A stretch of 64,000 bases of DNA from Sphingobacterium kitahiroshimense. GTDB lineage: Bacteria > Bacteroidota > Bacteroidia > Sphingobacteriales > Sphingobacteriaceae. Each line of letters starts with the position of its first letter. Position 1 is the stretch's first letter. The position numbers were made by a program, and so were the translations under genes. The stretch is taken from assembly GCF_025961315.1 (NCBI RefSeq), contig NZ_JAOQNK010000001.1, positions 6,227,776 through 6,291,775 of the forward strand. The letters are read 5' to 3'. This document shows positions 8,050 to 16,934 of this stretch, in pieces. The notes beneath the pieces are model-generated. The model made no database searches. It saw only the letters and a program-made list of their open reading frames with translations, and had not been told where the DNA came from.

Positions 8050-8281
8050 CTGTTATATATTTCAATAAACATACAAGGCGTCTATGAAGCGTCTTGTATA
8101 CTCTTCTGGATAACATTTACAACTTATCTAAAATTGTACCTTTGTTATTTAATTTTCTTCTTAGTACTGTAGTCCTTTATTTTCTTGCACATATAATCAT
8201 GAATTATTATTTGCGTATGCACTTTCTTTGTGGATCACACAGACATGTCCCTCAAGTTATTCTATAATGATCAGCAGGCGT

Positions 8282-8968
8282 TTATTTCTTACAACCTTGT
8301 GTTAAAGCCTCTGTATATTCCTTTGTTATTGGTTTACCGCCAAGTTTTATACATTCATTGTAATACTTCCAAGCATTCTCACAGTCATTTTTTACAAAGT
8401 AGCATACAGACATTTTAAAAAGGGTATTTTGGTTTTTGGGATCAATAGAATAAGATTTTTTAAAGTTATTTATAGCCAGATTGAAATCTTTATCTCCATG
8501 ATTTTCCATAAACCTTGTCATATAAACAGTTGCCTTATCGGTTAGAATGTTGGAACTGTTAGCATTTAATTTCAAACCTTCGTCGTACTGCTGCATTGCA
8601 CTTTCAAAATCCTCGAATGAAAAATAAATAGCACCGAATCCCCAAAACACATCTGCATTTGTCGGGTCGAGAAGCCAGGCCTGATTAAACCTATACATGG
8701 CTGTTTTTAAGTCCTGCTTATATAAATAATCAAAGCCCAGTTTAATCAAAAGTTCAGAAGCTTTACGATTCGTTCCAGCTTTTTCTAAATACGACTTTAT
8801 AAGTTCCTGATCAATTGTTTTTTGCTCTTTAGTCTTGACAGCATTTCCATATTTAGGTAGAAGACGTATTTCAGTTTTTGCTTCTTTTTTCCAATTTGAA
8901 TACGTTATTTGTTGTCCAAATATGAGAGTCGTAATAAGTAGAAGAATGCATGTTATGGTGTATTTCAT
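8282..8968 (-). CDS. Secreted TPR-repeat protein (228 aa)
   Basis: Residues 1-19 form a signal peptide (ITCILLLITTLIFGQ). From about residue 68 to 215 there are four TPR-like helical pairs, for example LGFDYLYKQDLKTAMYRFNQ, FGAIYFSFEDFESAMQQYDE, FNLAINNFKKSYSIDPKN and SVCYFVKNDCENAWKYYNE. TPR arrays bind partner proteins; no enzymatic domain is present. It is the last gene of a minus-strand group, 28 bases after the GGCT-like gene, and may be co-transcribed with it. Partner unknown. Confidence 0.7.
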   Translation of the reverse strand: MKYTITCILLLITTLIFGQQITYSNWKKEAKTEIRLLPKYGNAVKTKEQKTIDQELIKSYLEKAGTNRKASELLIKLGFDYLYKQDLKTAMYRFNQAWLLDPTNADVFWGFGAIYFSFEDFESAMQQYDEGLKLNANSSNILTDKATVYMTRFMENHGDKDFNLAINNFKKSYSIDPKNQNTLFKMSVCYFVKNDCENAWKYYNECIKLGGKPITKEYTEALTQGCKK

Positions 8969-8995
8969 AGTCGATAAGTAAGTTTTTGTTTTGCT

Positions 8996-9631
8996 CTATT
9001 GTTCTGCTATGATTTGCATCAATTCCTCATCGGTGTAGTTTCCTATTATACCGCGCTTACTTTTTAAGTAATCTAAAATTGTAAGATCATCAAATCCATG
9101 CGTTTGTTTGATACCCTGGCATATAGTCTTTAGATAGTCTGAACTAGGTTTAGTTTCCGTTTGGTTATCACTTTCATTTGTTAAGGTGAATATTGGATAA
9201 TCTTTCTGTTGTCCTATATATAACAGATTACCATACCAAGACTTTTCTTTAAATATATAAGAACCGTCCAGTATAGCCTTATTAAAATCCATTTTAAGAC
9301 CAGATACCGTGTTCGTTTCCTGCTTAGCTATATCAATCAATTGACCATTTGTTATCAGATAGATCCTTCCCATTGTTTTTATAGTAGGACTAAAAGTCGT
9401 TCTGATAAAAGCAACACCACCATTATCCCAATTCTTAGAAGCTCTAGCAAAATAAAGCTCAGAGTTAATATAAATGTCTTCACTTTCAGAGGGTATTGTT
9501 TTATCAAGACATCCACCATATACCGTTTTTGCACCTGCCGGTTGTCCACCTGTTATGTAGCAAAGAAAACGCTCTTCCAAAAGGTTAGAACCATAGCACG
9601 CATACCAAACTTTGTCCTGTAAATCATCCAT
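8996..9631 (-). CDS. Gamma-glutamylcyclotransferase-like protein (211 aa)
   Basis: The N-terminal WYACYGSNLLEERF carries the YGSN loop that binds the substrate in the gamma-glutamylcyclotransferase (AIG2/GGCT) fold. Residues 60-110 (LYFARASKNWDNGGVAFI, MGRIYLITNGQL) continue this fold. No signal peptide. The enzyme class releases 5-oxoproline from gamma-glutamyl substrates, but many bacterial members are uncharacterised. Two truncated N-terminal copies exist at 21146-21330 and 44826-45031, so this gene was caught in the duplications that shaped the region. Confidence 0.7.
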   Translation of the reverse strand: MDDLQDKVWYACYGSNLLEERFLCYITGGQPAGAKTVYGGCLDKTIPSESEDIYINSELYFARASKNWDNGGVAFIRTTFSPTIKTMGRIYLITNGQLIDIAKQETNTVSGLKMDFNKAILDGSYIFKEKSWYGNLLYIGQQKDYPIFTLTNESDNQTETKPSSDYLKTICQGIKQTHGFDDLTILDYLKSKRGIIGNYTDEELMQIIAEQ

Positions 9632-9670
9632 TTCTTTAAATTGGTTATAATCTTCTTGTTAAAGATATAA

Positions 9671-9715
9671 ATAATAAAAGGTTTTCTTTTCTTCTTCAAG
9701 AAGACCTTTTCAGCA
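9671..9715 (-). terminator. Hairpin between two minus-strand genes, repeated four times in the window
   Basis: On the minus strand AAAAGGT, then a CTTCTTGAAGAAG palindrome, then AACCTTTT form a nested stem directly after the DUF3885 gene. Related copies lie at 985-1024, 21358-21400 and 45080-45118, next to full or broken GGCT-like genes. Confidence 0.55.
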
Positions 9716-9742
9716 TTGGTAAAGTAATTATAGAGATTCCAT

Positions 9743-10420
9743 TTATTCAAACTGTTTCTGAATCTTTTCTCTGTCATTATCAAGAATCCAGTCATTATAT
9801 TTTTCATAGATAGACCTTAATGATTCTTTATCGGCAGCAATAAGATCAAGACCTCTGTCGTCATACATATGAAAGATTAGTTTTTTGTCAATGTTGATAA
9901 AATAAACCTCTTTGTTTGTGAGAATTGAGTTGTTGTCTAGTCTTGGTTTTCTTGGAGGAACATCGGTGTTTCCAATTGCTGTTATTATATTTTGATGATG
10001 TATTCGGTCGGCAGTCAGTTTAACAACAGCTATGTTTCTTACGTCAAATTTGTCACTTGGTTCATAGAGCCGTTTCTCTTTTATATAACTAATCTCAGTC
10101 TGCTGCAGATTCTCGATTTGCTTAAATGTAAAGTTTAATAATCTTATTTTCTGCCGTTTATATTTATAGTCCATATAAACTAAAAACACTTTATCAGAAC
10201 TGTCAAATACAGAATGAAAAATTGTTGAAGCACGTTTTGTTACCTCCTGAAAGTATTCGTTTGTAGCGGTTTCCTCAGTTTGTAGGTCAAAGCGAAGTCC
10301 GAAATCCCACCTATAGAACAAAGGTGTTCTAAGCCTAAGCTCTTTGAAATTGGTTCTTAAAAATTGCTTATATTCTTTTAATATTGTTGACACATAATTG
10401 TTTTTAGTAGCTGAATGCAT
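9743..10420 (-). CDS. DUF3885 domain protein (225 aa)
   Basis: TPLFYRWDFGLRFDL near residue 33 and the C-terminal FINIDKKLIFHMYDDRGLD...YEKYNDWILDNDR match the DUF3885 family as I remember it. The family is soluble and often found among immunity or toxin-associated genes, but its biochemical role is unknown. No signal peptide or membrane segment. It is the second of five adjacent small minus-strand genes of unrelated families. Confidence 0.7.
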   Translation of the reverse strand: MHSATKNNYVSTILKEYKQFLRTNFKELRLRTPLFYRWDFGLRFDLQTEETATNEYFQEVTKRASTIFHSVFDSSDKVFLVYMDYKYKRQKIRLLNFTFKQIENLQQTEISYIKEKRLYEPSDKFDVRNIAVVKLTADRIHHQNIITAIGNTDVPPRKPRLDNNSILTNKEVYFINIDKKLIFHMYDDRGLDLIAADKESLRSIYEKYNDWILDNDREKIQKQFE

Positions 10421-10472
10421 TCTTTAATTTAATATTGCTTGATTATAAAATAGAACTTTCCATTTATCAAAG

Positions 10473-11036
10473 TTATTTGGTTCCTTCTATTATTTTACCA
10501 TCAAAATCGATTTTATATTTTCTATTAGAGAAGTCCATCAATAGTATACTGTCGTTTTCAATCCTAAATGATTCATCATCAAGGGAAACAAATATATCAG
10601 CACCTTCAAATTGCCAAATTATCTTTCCGTTTTTATTAAGCTTTGTTACTTGAGTTTCACCATCAACGAAATAGAAGTCATTTTGTTTGAAAATTTGAAA
10701 ACAAGTGATTGGGTCAGCCTGCATTTTCCACATCAAGTCGAGATCAGGTAATGATAAACAAAATATTGTATCACTGCAGCATATTACGAGTTGATCCTCG
10801 TCTATAATGAAAGAATTTTGATTAATCCCATTAGCACCCTGTGAACCTTTAATTATGCAACTGTAGATAGCTTTACCCTCATGATAAACTTTGATACCAT
10901 GTCTTGATGTTATATGGTAAGTGGAATCATTCCCTAAGTAAATTTTAGAATATCTAAATATATTATCTGCTGAATCATCTTCATAATCAGGTTCATCTAT
11001 GATTTCAAGGATAAATTGCTTATATACTTTAGTCAT
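10473..11036 (-). CDS. Hypothetical protein with beta-propeller-like repeats (187 aa)
   Basis: No family recognised. The protein is rich in short beta strands with alternating hydrophobic residues (ITSRHGIKVYHEGKAIYSCI, LVICCSDTIFCLSLPDLDLMWKM, DFYFVDGETQVTKLNKNGKIIWQF), a pattern like PQQ/WD propeller blades reading and printing values. No signal peptide. It lies in the small-gene cluster at 8.3-11.8 kb and could be an immunity-type protein. Confidence 0.6.
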   Translation of the reverse strand: MTKVYKQFILEIIDEPDYEDDSADNIFRYSKIYLGNDSTYHITSRHGIKVYHEGKAIYSCIIKGSQGANGINQNSFIIDEDQLVICCSDTIFCLSLPDLDLMWKMQADPITCFQIFKQNDFYFVDGETQVTKLNKNGKIIWQFEGADIFVSLDDESFRIENDSILLMDFSNRKYKIDFDGKIIEGTK

Positions 11037-11142
11037 CGTTATTATTTCTTAGTGAGTATTAATGAAATGTCTTCTTTTGCTTTGTACTGACCTTCTTCAA
11101 TTATTTTGAAAGTTAGGTATAGGAAAATGTTTTTCGATTCAA

Positions 11143-11376
11143 CTAAAATAACGTTTCTGTGGGTTGGTTTTCTGCTGCATCTATTATTTCTTCCATTAAT
11201 ACAAACTTCTTGTCATCATCAGTTAATGTTGTATAGTGATCAATATATCTATCAATATCGGAGGGATTGGTGACTTCAATAGGCCATTCCTGCATCCATT
11301 CCTCATTTGATAGGTTGAGCTCTTGTGCTAGCTCGTCAATTGCTTTTCTATTTGCACACCTGAATATTGGTTCCAT
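11143..11376 (-). CDS. Hypothetical small protein (77 aa)
   Basis: Acidic and helical (MEPIFRCANRKAIDELAQEL, EEIIDAAENQPTE), without signal peptide. Family not recognised. It begins 21 bases after the stop of the 131-aa gene, consistent with co-transcription, and its size and charge are like those of immunity or antitoxin proteins; that role is inference. Confidence 0.55.
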   Translation of the reverse strand: MEPIFRCANRKAIDELAQELNLSNEEWMQEWPIEVTNPSDIDRYIDHYTTLTDDDKKFVLMEEIIDAAENQPTETLF

Positions 11377-11397
11377 TTATTGTTTTAATCAATGCTT

Positions 11398-11793
11398 TCA
11401 CCAGGTGTATTCTTCTGTATATGGCATGTTTTTAAGATTTTCAAAATCGCTTATTTTATAGGGTATCTTATTTTTTAGGTTCAATTGCCAGACTGATGCC
11501 TCCTTGGACCAAGGATCAATTAAAAACTCGATCATATCATCATTCTTAATGCGCATCTGGACAATATTACTTATCATGTCCAATTTAGTTATTTGATGAT
11601 TATCCCAAATTAAAATATGATCACCTCCGATTATACATACTTTGTTTACGATCAATCCACAATATGGGTTTCCATACATATCTCCAATGCATATAGCTGT
11701 CTTTTCTCCTTTATTGACTAAAATTATATCCTCATCAACATGGCCTAACGTATATTCTGGAGATTCATCTAATATTTTGAGATCATTTATCAT
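11398..11793 (-). CDS. Hypothetical protein (131 aa)
   Basis: A beta-rich soluble protein (DIILVNKGEKTAICIGDMYGNPYCG, HILIWDNHQITKLDMI) with conserved-looking WSKEASVWQLNLK near the end. It has the same print-and-compare strand style as the 187-aa neighbour. First gene of the minus-strand cluster; family not recognised. Confidence 0.6.
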   Translation of the reverse strand: MINDLKILDESPEYTLGHVDEDIILVNKGEKTAICIGDMYGNPYCGLIVNKVCIIGGDHILIWDNHQITKLDMISNIVQMRIKNDDMIEFLIDPWSKEASVWQLNLKNKIPYKISDFENLKNMPYTEEYTW

Positions 11794-11982
11794 ATTGCTT
11801 TAGGTCTTTCACTTTAATGACTAGCCATTAACATGTTTGTGTCCTATACGAATTTACTAATTACAATTTGAATTCCATTTTTCAATATTCCTGAATGTTT
11901 CAAAAGATAATTTGGTTTCGATATACTCTCCTTTTAATCTCAATACTTACTAAACTAAAATTAAATATGTACAACCACTTCA

Positions 11983-12075
11983 CCTAGCCATTTCCACCAT
12001 TCACCGAGTTTTTAGTTGGCTTATTCTAATTGCAATAGGGCAGGAACGATTTACACCCTACTTTTGAATCAACAA
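11983..12075 (+). repeat. Conserved module leader (copy 2)
   Basis: Same block as at 6809-6911, with GCAGGA in place of GTAGGG in the left arm of the inverted repeat and the TACTTTTG element kept. There is no Rpn tail in front of it, so this unit has lost its left neighbour: the bases 11794-11982 show no gene. Confidence 0.75.
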
Positions 12076-12163
12076 ACAAATAGAACTGCAAAGCAGGCAT
12101 CAGGGTTTGAGTTGGTGGATGTGGGGCTGATGCAACTTAATAACAATATAACATAAATACATT

Positions 12164-12613
12164 ATGAACACTTTAGCAAAAACATTCGTAGCAGCAGCCT
12201 TGATCGCAGTATCAACATTCACTATGGCAGCAGGCAAACCAGTAGGAGATAATTCTAAAAAAACAGTAGTCAATCTATCTACAGCAGATTTAGCAATTGA
12301 TCACTACGTAGCAGTTATGACCGAAGGGCAGTCGGCAGGAGTAGAGCAATTGTTTACATCTGACTTCAGTCAAAAAGTACATGCGTCAGAAGATAAGACC
12401 AACAGCCGTTCAGAAGTAATTTCATTTTTGAAAAAGCAAAAAGGCGAGCAGTTGAATTGTAAAACAAGCACCACAATCGTTGAGCAATCAAGTGACTATA
12501 TGGTAGCAAAAGTAATTCAACAATTTGAAGGTTTTACCAAGACCGATTTAATCACCTTGATCAATGATGGTGGCAATTGGAAAGTATCTCAATCCATCAA
12601 CTCGTATAAGTAA
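12164..12613 (+). CDS. Secreted NTF2-like protein, module copy 2 (149 aa)
   Basis: Full-length, with signal peptide. It carries the VGDNSKK variant after the signal peptide and FSQKVHASEDKTNS in the middle, and ends INSYK. The unit behind it has no Rpn gene; instead a convergent DUF6090 gene ends inside its terminator region, so a deletion or insertion removed the nuclease slot here. Confidence 0.85.
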   Translation: MNTLAKTFVAAALIAVSTFTMAAGKPVGDNSKKTVVNLSTADLAIDHYVAVMTEGQSAGVEQLFTSDFSQKVHASEDKTNSRSEVISFLKKQKGEQLNCKTSTTIVEQSSDYMVAKVIQQFEGFTKTDLITLINDGGNWKVSQSINSYK

Positions 12614-12614
12614 T

Positions 12615-13217
12615 TTATTGTTTAATCATATGTTTAGTAAAGGCCACGTCGTGAGATGTGGCTTTACTTTTTTCATAAAATTCAATATATTGCTGTAAAG
12701 TTCCTTCCATTTGAATCATATCTAAAATTAACAGCTTAAAGGTCTGTTTTGTATTTTTATCTGTTTGATTATTATTTGAATAAAGAAAATTCATCAAAAA
12801 CTCTCTTTTACTATCCAATATATCTTTAAGTTCTGCTATATTCGACAATATCGTTATTTTCTCATAATCAATTAAGTCAATTTTAGTATTAGATATAGTT
12901 TTCCAAGCATTGATTTTAATTTGTGGAATGCGAATTCCATTACATTTCCTTACAACATCCGACACTTTAATATTTTTGTTGCTAGCATAAAAGTTTAAGG
13001 AATCAATCAAAGACTCCTGGATAGGTATTTTTTCCATAATATCTTCATTAGTATCCTTTAACTCGCTATCTATTGTGGAAAATACTTGATTAATAAATGC
13101 TTTATCCTTTCTCTCGGAATTCCAATTATCAATAAAAAGTGCGATTAAAATTCCTGCGATCACAGGAATAATTTCCTTGATAAAATGAATACAATAATTT
13201 CTAATTTTTTCCTTCAT
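12615..13217 (-). CDS. DUF6090-like membrane protein (200 aa) with C-terminus borrowed from the module terminator
   Basis: The N-terminus IRNYCIHFIKEIIPVIAGILIALFIDNWNSERKDK has one transmembrane helix (about residues 14-30) followed by the NWNxER signature of the DUF6090 family, whose function is unknown. The rest is a helical soluble domain. The last ~16 codons (ATSHDVAFTKHMIKQ) are the reverse complement of the NTF2-like terminator and its flank, so the original C-terminus was lost when the module was joined here. The gene is convergent with NTF2-like copy 2 and stops 2 bases after its stop. Confidence 0.65.
   Translation of the reverse strand: MKEKIRNYCIHFIKEIIPVIAGILIALFIDNWNSERKDKAFINQVFSTIDSELKDTNEDIMEKIPIQESLIDSLNFYASNKNIKVSDVVRKCNGIRIPQIKINAWKTISNTKIDLIDYEKITILSNIAELKDILDSKREFLMNFLYSNNNQTDKNTKQTFKLLILDMIQMEGTLQQYIEFYEKSKATSHDVAFTKHMIKQ
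12639..12674 (+). terminator. Terminator of NTF2-like copy 2, inside the DUF6090 gene
   Basis: AGGCCACGTC-GTGA-GATGTGGCTTT followed by ACTTTTTT. On the opposite strand it is translated as the end of the DUF6090 protein. Confidence 0.75.
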
Positions 13218-13351
13218 TAGGGTGTTTTGGTATGATTAAAGGTAATGGCTGTTTATATAAAGATCCAAAATTCAAGTAGATTTTAAGTCTTTACTAGGTA
13301 AATGTACGTGATTTTTTCGATATATTCATAAGGGGTGGAGCGTAACTAGAA

Positions 13352-13720
13352 ATGCTTAAACCTAAAAAAGCGGTAATCAGTCTATCCACAGCAGATCTAG
13401 CTATTGTCCATTATGTTGCGGTTATGACAGAGGGACAGTCGGCAGGAGTAGAGCAGTTGTTCACTTCAGATTTTAAACAGAAAGTACAGGCAGCAGAAGA
13501 TAAGACGAACAGCCGTTCAGAAGTAATTTCATTCTTGAAAAAGCAAAAAGGCGAGCAGTTGAACTGTAAAACAAGCACCACAATCGTTGAGCAGTCCAGT
13601 GACTATATGGTTGCAAAAGTGACCCAACAATTTGAAGGATTTACTAAGACCGATTTTATCACCTTGGTCAATGATGGTGGCAACTGGAAAGTATCCCAAT
13701 CCATCAACACGTATAAGTAA
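13352..13720 (+). pseudogene. NTF2-like module gene lacking its signal peptide
   Basis: Homology to the 149-aa protein begins at LKPKK, exactly after the signal peptide and first variable residues, and continues to INTYK with the terminator behind it. The leader and promoter are also missing. An ATG at 13352 could allow a 122-aa cytoplasmic product, but without the leader it is probably silent. The joint with unrelated DNA lies at about 13354. Confidence 0.75.
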
Positions 13721-13747
13721 GTTAAGTTTGAATGCATATGTTTAGTT

Positions 13748-13780
13748 AAAGCCATGTCGTGAGATGTGGCTTTTCTTTTT
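13748..13780 (+). terminator. Terminator of the truncated NTF2-like copy
   Basis: AAAGCCATGTC-GTGA-GATGTGGCTTTT with T run; one G-T pair in the stem. Confidence 0.75.
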
Positions 13781-14225
13781 AAGATCCTTAGCTGTGTTGC
13801 CCGATAACAAGCGTTTAACATCTGGATAATATTTAGGATTTTATAAAGTCGGATTCAAAAGTGATTACAGCTTTTAGTTTCTTGATAATTCTATGAGCAA
13901 ATCATCAGTCAAATTTCTACAACAACAAGACTGTGTTATAATCAATATCGCTATGTCAGTTATACAAGGTCTCTTTCACTGGTGCTGGAGACTTTTCCAT
14001 TTTTACTGTCCAGTCATGGTATTCAAGAATGAGCTCCAAGCAAGGCCTTCTCACTATATCTTCTCCTTATCCACACTTCTGGAACCTTTCGAATAACAAT
14101 CTTCTCTCATCTGTTTTACCTAAGACAATTGTAGCACGATATGAAAAGAAAAACAAATGGTATTTATTATTAGTTGGTAAATAACGAATATTTTTATTAA
14201 TTTGTAGTGTAATAATGATGTGATT
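13781..14225. other. Gene-free stretch with module flank and a DUF2251 3'-end scar
   Basis: 13800-13870 resembles the usual downstream flank of the module (GATAACAAGCGTTT, TTTAGGATTTTATAAA). 13873-13905 repeats the end of the DUF2251-like gene at 536-961. The remaining bases to 14225 hold no gene I can support and must contain the promoter of the AraC regulator. Confidence 0.5.
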
Positions 14226-15116
14226 ATGGTAAATATATCGATAGTAAATTTCAAAGATATTCTTCGTTTCAATCAAGAAGCTATTTACGATTTTGAAGAG
14301 AGTATTCTGGTCGCAGATGTAGGTATTCGTGATTTGCATATTACTCGGATGTTTCCCATAAGAACATCTTTTTTTATGTTCGTGCTCGTTGAACAAGGCA
14401 CTATGCGTATTGAGCTCGATTATAGCATTCATCATTTATCCAAACAAGATTTTCTTCTTATCCTACCCGAGCATATCTATCAAAGCATATCAGGTAGCCC
14501 AGATACCCGATATCGACTTATTTTTGTAGAACAGGCATATTTTGAGACAATGAACAGGTCAAAAAACGATGTGCTAAAAACTAGTTTTTTAAATATCCGT
14601 AAAGATCCTGTTATCCATCTTTCGGAGGAGGAATTTAAGGTACTAGCTTCTTGTCATGAAAGACTAGAGCACCGAATGCCGGCCATACATCATTTCAAGA
14701 AAGATATCATTAATGCACTCTTGCTGGAATATGTAATCGAGGCCGAAAACATGATGATAAATCATCATGAACATCAGGTAAAACAAAGTAATTTAACCAG
14801 GCAGGATATTATTTTTCATAAATTCTTAACATTATTGAAAGAAGATGTCATCCATCAGCACCATGTATCGTTTTACGCTGATAAGCTACATATCACACCC
14901 CAGTATTTAGCTTCGGTATTAAAACAGCTTACAGGTAAAGGAACTAAAGATTGGATTGCTGATGCTTTATTGGTGGAAGCGAAAATTATGCTCCAACACT
15001 CACAGCAATCTGTACAGCAGATATCCGATGCTCTTAATTTTTACGACCAATCCACATTCGGTAAATTTTTCAAAGCACGTACCGGGCAAACTCCCAAAGC
15101 ATATCAGAATCTATAA
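14226..15116 (+). CDS. AraC-family transcriptional regulator
   Basis: About 296 aa. The N-terminal ~130 residues are the cupin-like sensing domain (FFMFVLVEQGTMRIELDY). Residues ~200-296 hold the two helix-turn-helix units: SFYADKLHITPQYLASVLKQLTGKG and the signature DALNFYDQSTFGKFFKARTGQTPKAY. I prefer ATG 14226 over the GTG two codons upstream. It stands 147 bases before lysS on the same strand but there is no sign it regulates it; its own promoter region is the AT-rich stretch before it. Confidence 0.9.
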   Translation: MVNISIVNFKDILRFNQEAIYDFEESILVADVGIRDLHITRMFPIRTSFFMFVLVEQGTMRIELDYSIHHLSKQDFLLILPEHIYQSISGSPDTRYRLIFVEQAYFETMNRSKNDVLKTSFLNIRKDPVIHLSEEEFKVLASCHERLEHRMPAIHHFKKDIINALLLEYVIEAENMMINHHEHQVKQSNLTRQDIIFHKFLTLLKEDVIHQHHVSFYADKLHITPQYLASVLKQLTGKGTKDWIADALLVEAKIMLQHSQQSVQQISDALNFYDQSTFGKFFKARTGQTPKAYQNL

Positions 15117-15262
15117 TTTTTAACTCCAAGTGTTCACGTACCTTCGATTATTACCAATAATGTCCTGTTAATTCACACCCATTACCGTATTGATTTGAGA
15201 TTTTTGTGTTTTATATATTCCTTCAGTATTAGAAGAGAAATATAGCATAATGAAAGTAAAAT

Positions 15263-16759
15263 ATGGAATTGAACGAACAGGAAGTAATTCGTCGTCAGAA
15301 TCTCGAACAATTACGAGAAATGGGGATAAATCCTTATCCAGCCGCAGAATTTAAGATAAACGCTACGACATCCGATATCAAACAGAGTTTTAAAAAAGAT
15401 GAGGTTAAACAAGTCACTATTGCTGGCCGTATCATGAGCCGTCGTATGATGGGAAAGGTCGCATTTGTAGAACTGCAGGATCCGTACGGTCGCATTCAGC
15501 TTTACATCAACCGTGATGATATCTGCACAGGTGAAAATAAAGATTTATATAACATCGTATTCAAAAAACTATTGGATCTAGGCGATATCATTGGTGTTGA
15601 GGGACATGTGTTCAGCACCAAAACTGGTGAGATCTCCATTCATGTAAAACAGTTGCAGGTTCTGTCAAAATCACTACGTCCTTTACCTGTTGTAAAACAT
15701 AAAGAGGGCGTTGCATACGATGCGTTTCTTGATCCTGAACAGCGTTACCGTCAACGTTATGTTGATCTTATTGTTAACCAGGGAGTCAAAGAAGTTTTCC
15801 TTAAAAGAACGAAAATCTTTCAGTCAATGCGCCAGTTTTTCATTACGAAAGGTTATGTAGAAGTTGATACACCAGTTCTTCAGTCCATTCCTGGTGGTGC
15901 AAGTGCAAGACCTTTTGTTTCTCATCATGAAGCATTAAATATACCTTTATATCTGCGTATTGCCAATGAATTGTACTTGAAAAGATTGATTGTCGGCGGA
16001 TTTGATGGCGTATTTGAGTTTTCACGTAATTTTCGTAATGAGGGTATGGATCGTACCCATAATCCCGAATTTACCGTCATGGAAATTTATGTCCCCTATA
16101 AAGATTACAACTGGATGATGGCATTCACAGAGCAACTATTGGAAAGGATATGTCTTGAGGTTTTGGGTACAACTGAAGTATTGGTGGGAGATACTGTTAT
16201 CGATTTTAAAGCACCTTATCGACGAGTAACCATGGCTGGTGCCATACAAGAAAATACGGGTGTGGATATCAGTAATATGACCGAAGAAGAATTACGTCGT
16301 ACTTGTATTGCCTTCGATATCGATCAAGATGAAAGTATGGGTAAAGGCAAACTAATAGATGAAATTTTTGGAAAAACCAGTGAAAAGAAATACGTGCAAC
16401 CGACCTTTATCATTGATTATCCCGTAGCGATGTCGCCACTATGCAAAAGTCATCGTGATGATGCCACATTAACAGAGAGATTTGAGCTTATCGTCAATGG
16501 AGTAGAATTATGTAATGCTTATTCAGAATTAAATGATCCGATCGAGCAGCGCTTAAGATTTGAAGAACAACTTCAGCTTCAGAAAAAAGGCGATGATGAG
16601 GCTATGTACATTGACCAAGATTTTCTACGTGCATTAGAATATGGTATGCCTCCCACATCTGGGATGGGTATTGGTATGGATAGATTAACCATGTTACTTA
16701 CCGGCCAAACGGCCATACAAGAAGTATTATTATTTCCGCAGATGAGGCCAGAAGTATGA
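15263..16759 (+). CDS. lysS: Lysine--tRNA ligase, class II
   Basis: 498 aa. The enzyme charges tRNA-Lys with lysine using ATP. Residues ~50-145 form the anticodon-binding OB fold (VTIAGRIMSRRMMGKVAFVE). The class II catalytic core follows: motif 2 is FEFSRNFRNEGMDRTHNPEF with the ATP-binding arginine, and motif 3 is GMGIGMDRLTML near the C-terminus. Motif GGASARPF and ELYLKRLIVGGF are typical of LysRS. The length is that of standard bacterial LysRS with no extra C-terminal domain. This is the only obvious housekeeping gene in the window and anchors it to the chromosome; a second lysS elsewhere cannot be excluded. Confidence 0.97.
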   Translation: MELNEQEVIRRQNLEQLREMGINPYPAAEFKINATTSDIKQSFKKDEVKQVTIAGRIMSRRMMGKVAFVELQDPYGRIQLYINRDDICTGENKDLYNIVFKKLLDLGDIIGVEGHVFSTKTGEISIHVKQLQVLSKSLRPLPVVKHKEGVAYDAFLDPEQRYRQRYVDLIVNQGVKEVFLKRTKIFQSMRQFFITKGYVEVDTPVLQSIPGGASARPFVSHHEALNIPLYLRIANELYLKRLIVGGFDGVFEFSRNFRNEGMDRTHNPEFTVMEIYVPYKDYNWMMAFTEQLLERICLEVLGTTEVLVGDTVIDFKAPYRRVTMAGAIQENTGVDISNMTEEELRRTCIAFDIDQDESMGKGKLIDEIFGKTSEKKYVQPTFIIDYPVAMSPLCKSHRDDATLTERFELIVNGVELCNAYSELNDPIEQRLRFEEQLQLQKKGDDEAMYIDQDFLRALEYGMPPTSGMGIGMDRLTMLLTGQTAIQEVLLFPQMRPEV

Positions 16760-16867
16760 TGTAAACCATAGGATCCAGAGAATTATGTTTAATTTGAAAT
16801 TTAAAATAGCACAGCTAAATTTGATTTTTTTTGATAAGTAGTCACGTAGTTTACCAGAGCTATTCAA

Positions 16868-16902
16868 AAAAGGCCCTCTGCCTTGAAGCAGAAGGCCTTT
16901 CT
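16868..16902 (+). terminator. Terminator of lysS
   Basis: AAGGCC-CTCTGC and GCAGAAGGCCTT form a stem with a short loop followed by TTCTTATTT. It lies about 110 bases after the lysS stop. Confidence 0.75.
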
Positions 16903-16934
16903 TATTTCCCACTCCAAACGGTTTCTTTTAAAAA

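Noticed and set aside
13893..14096. 67-codon plus-strand frame
   Set aside because: It begins inside the DUF2251 scar and has no family, signal or conserved copy.
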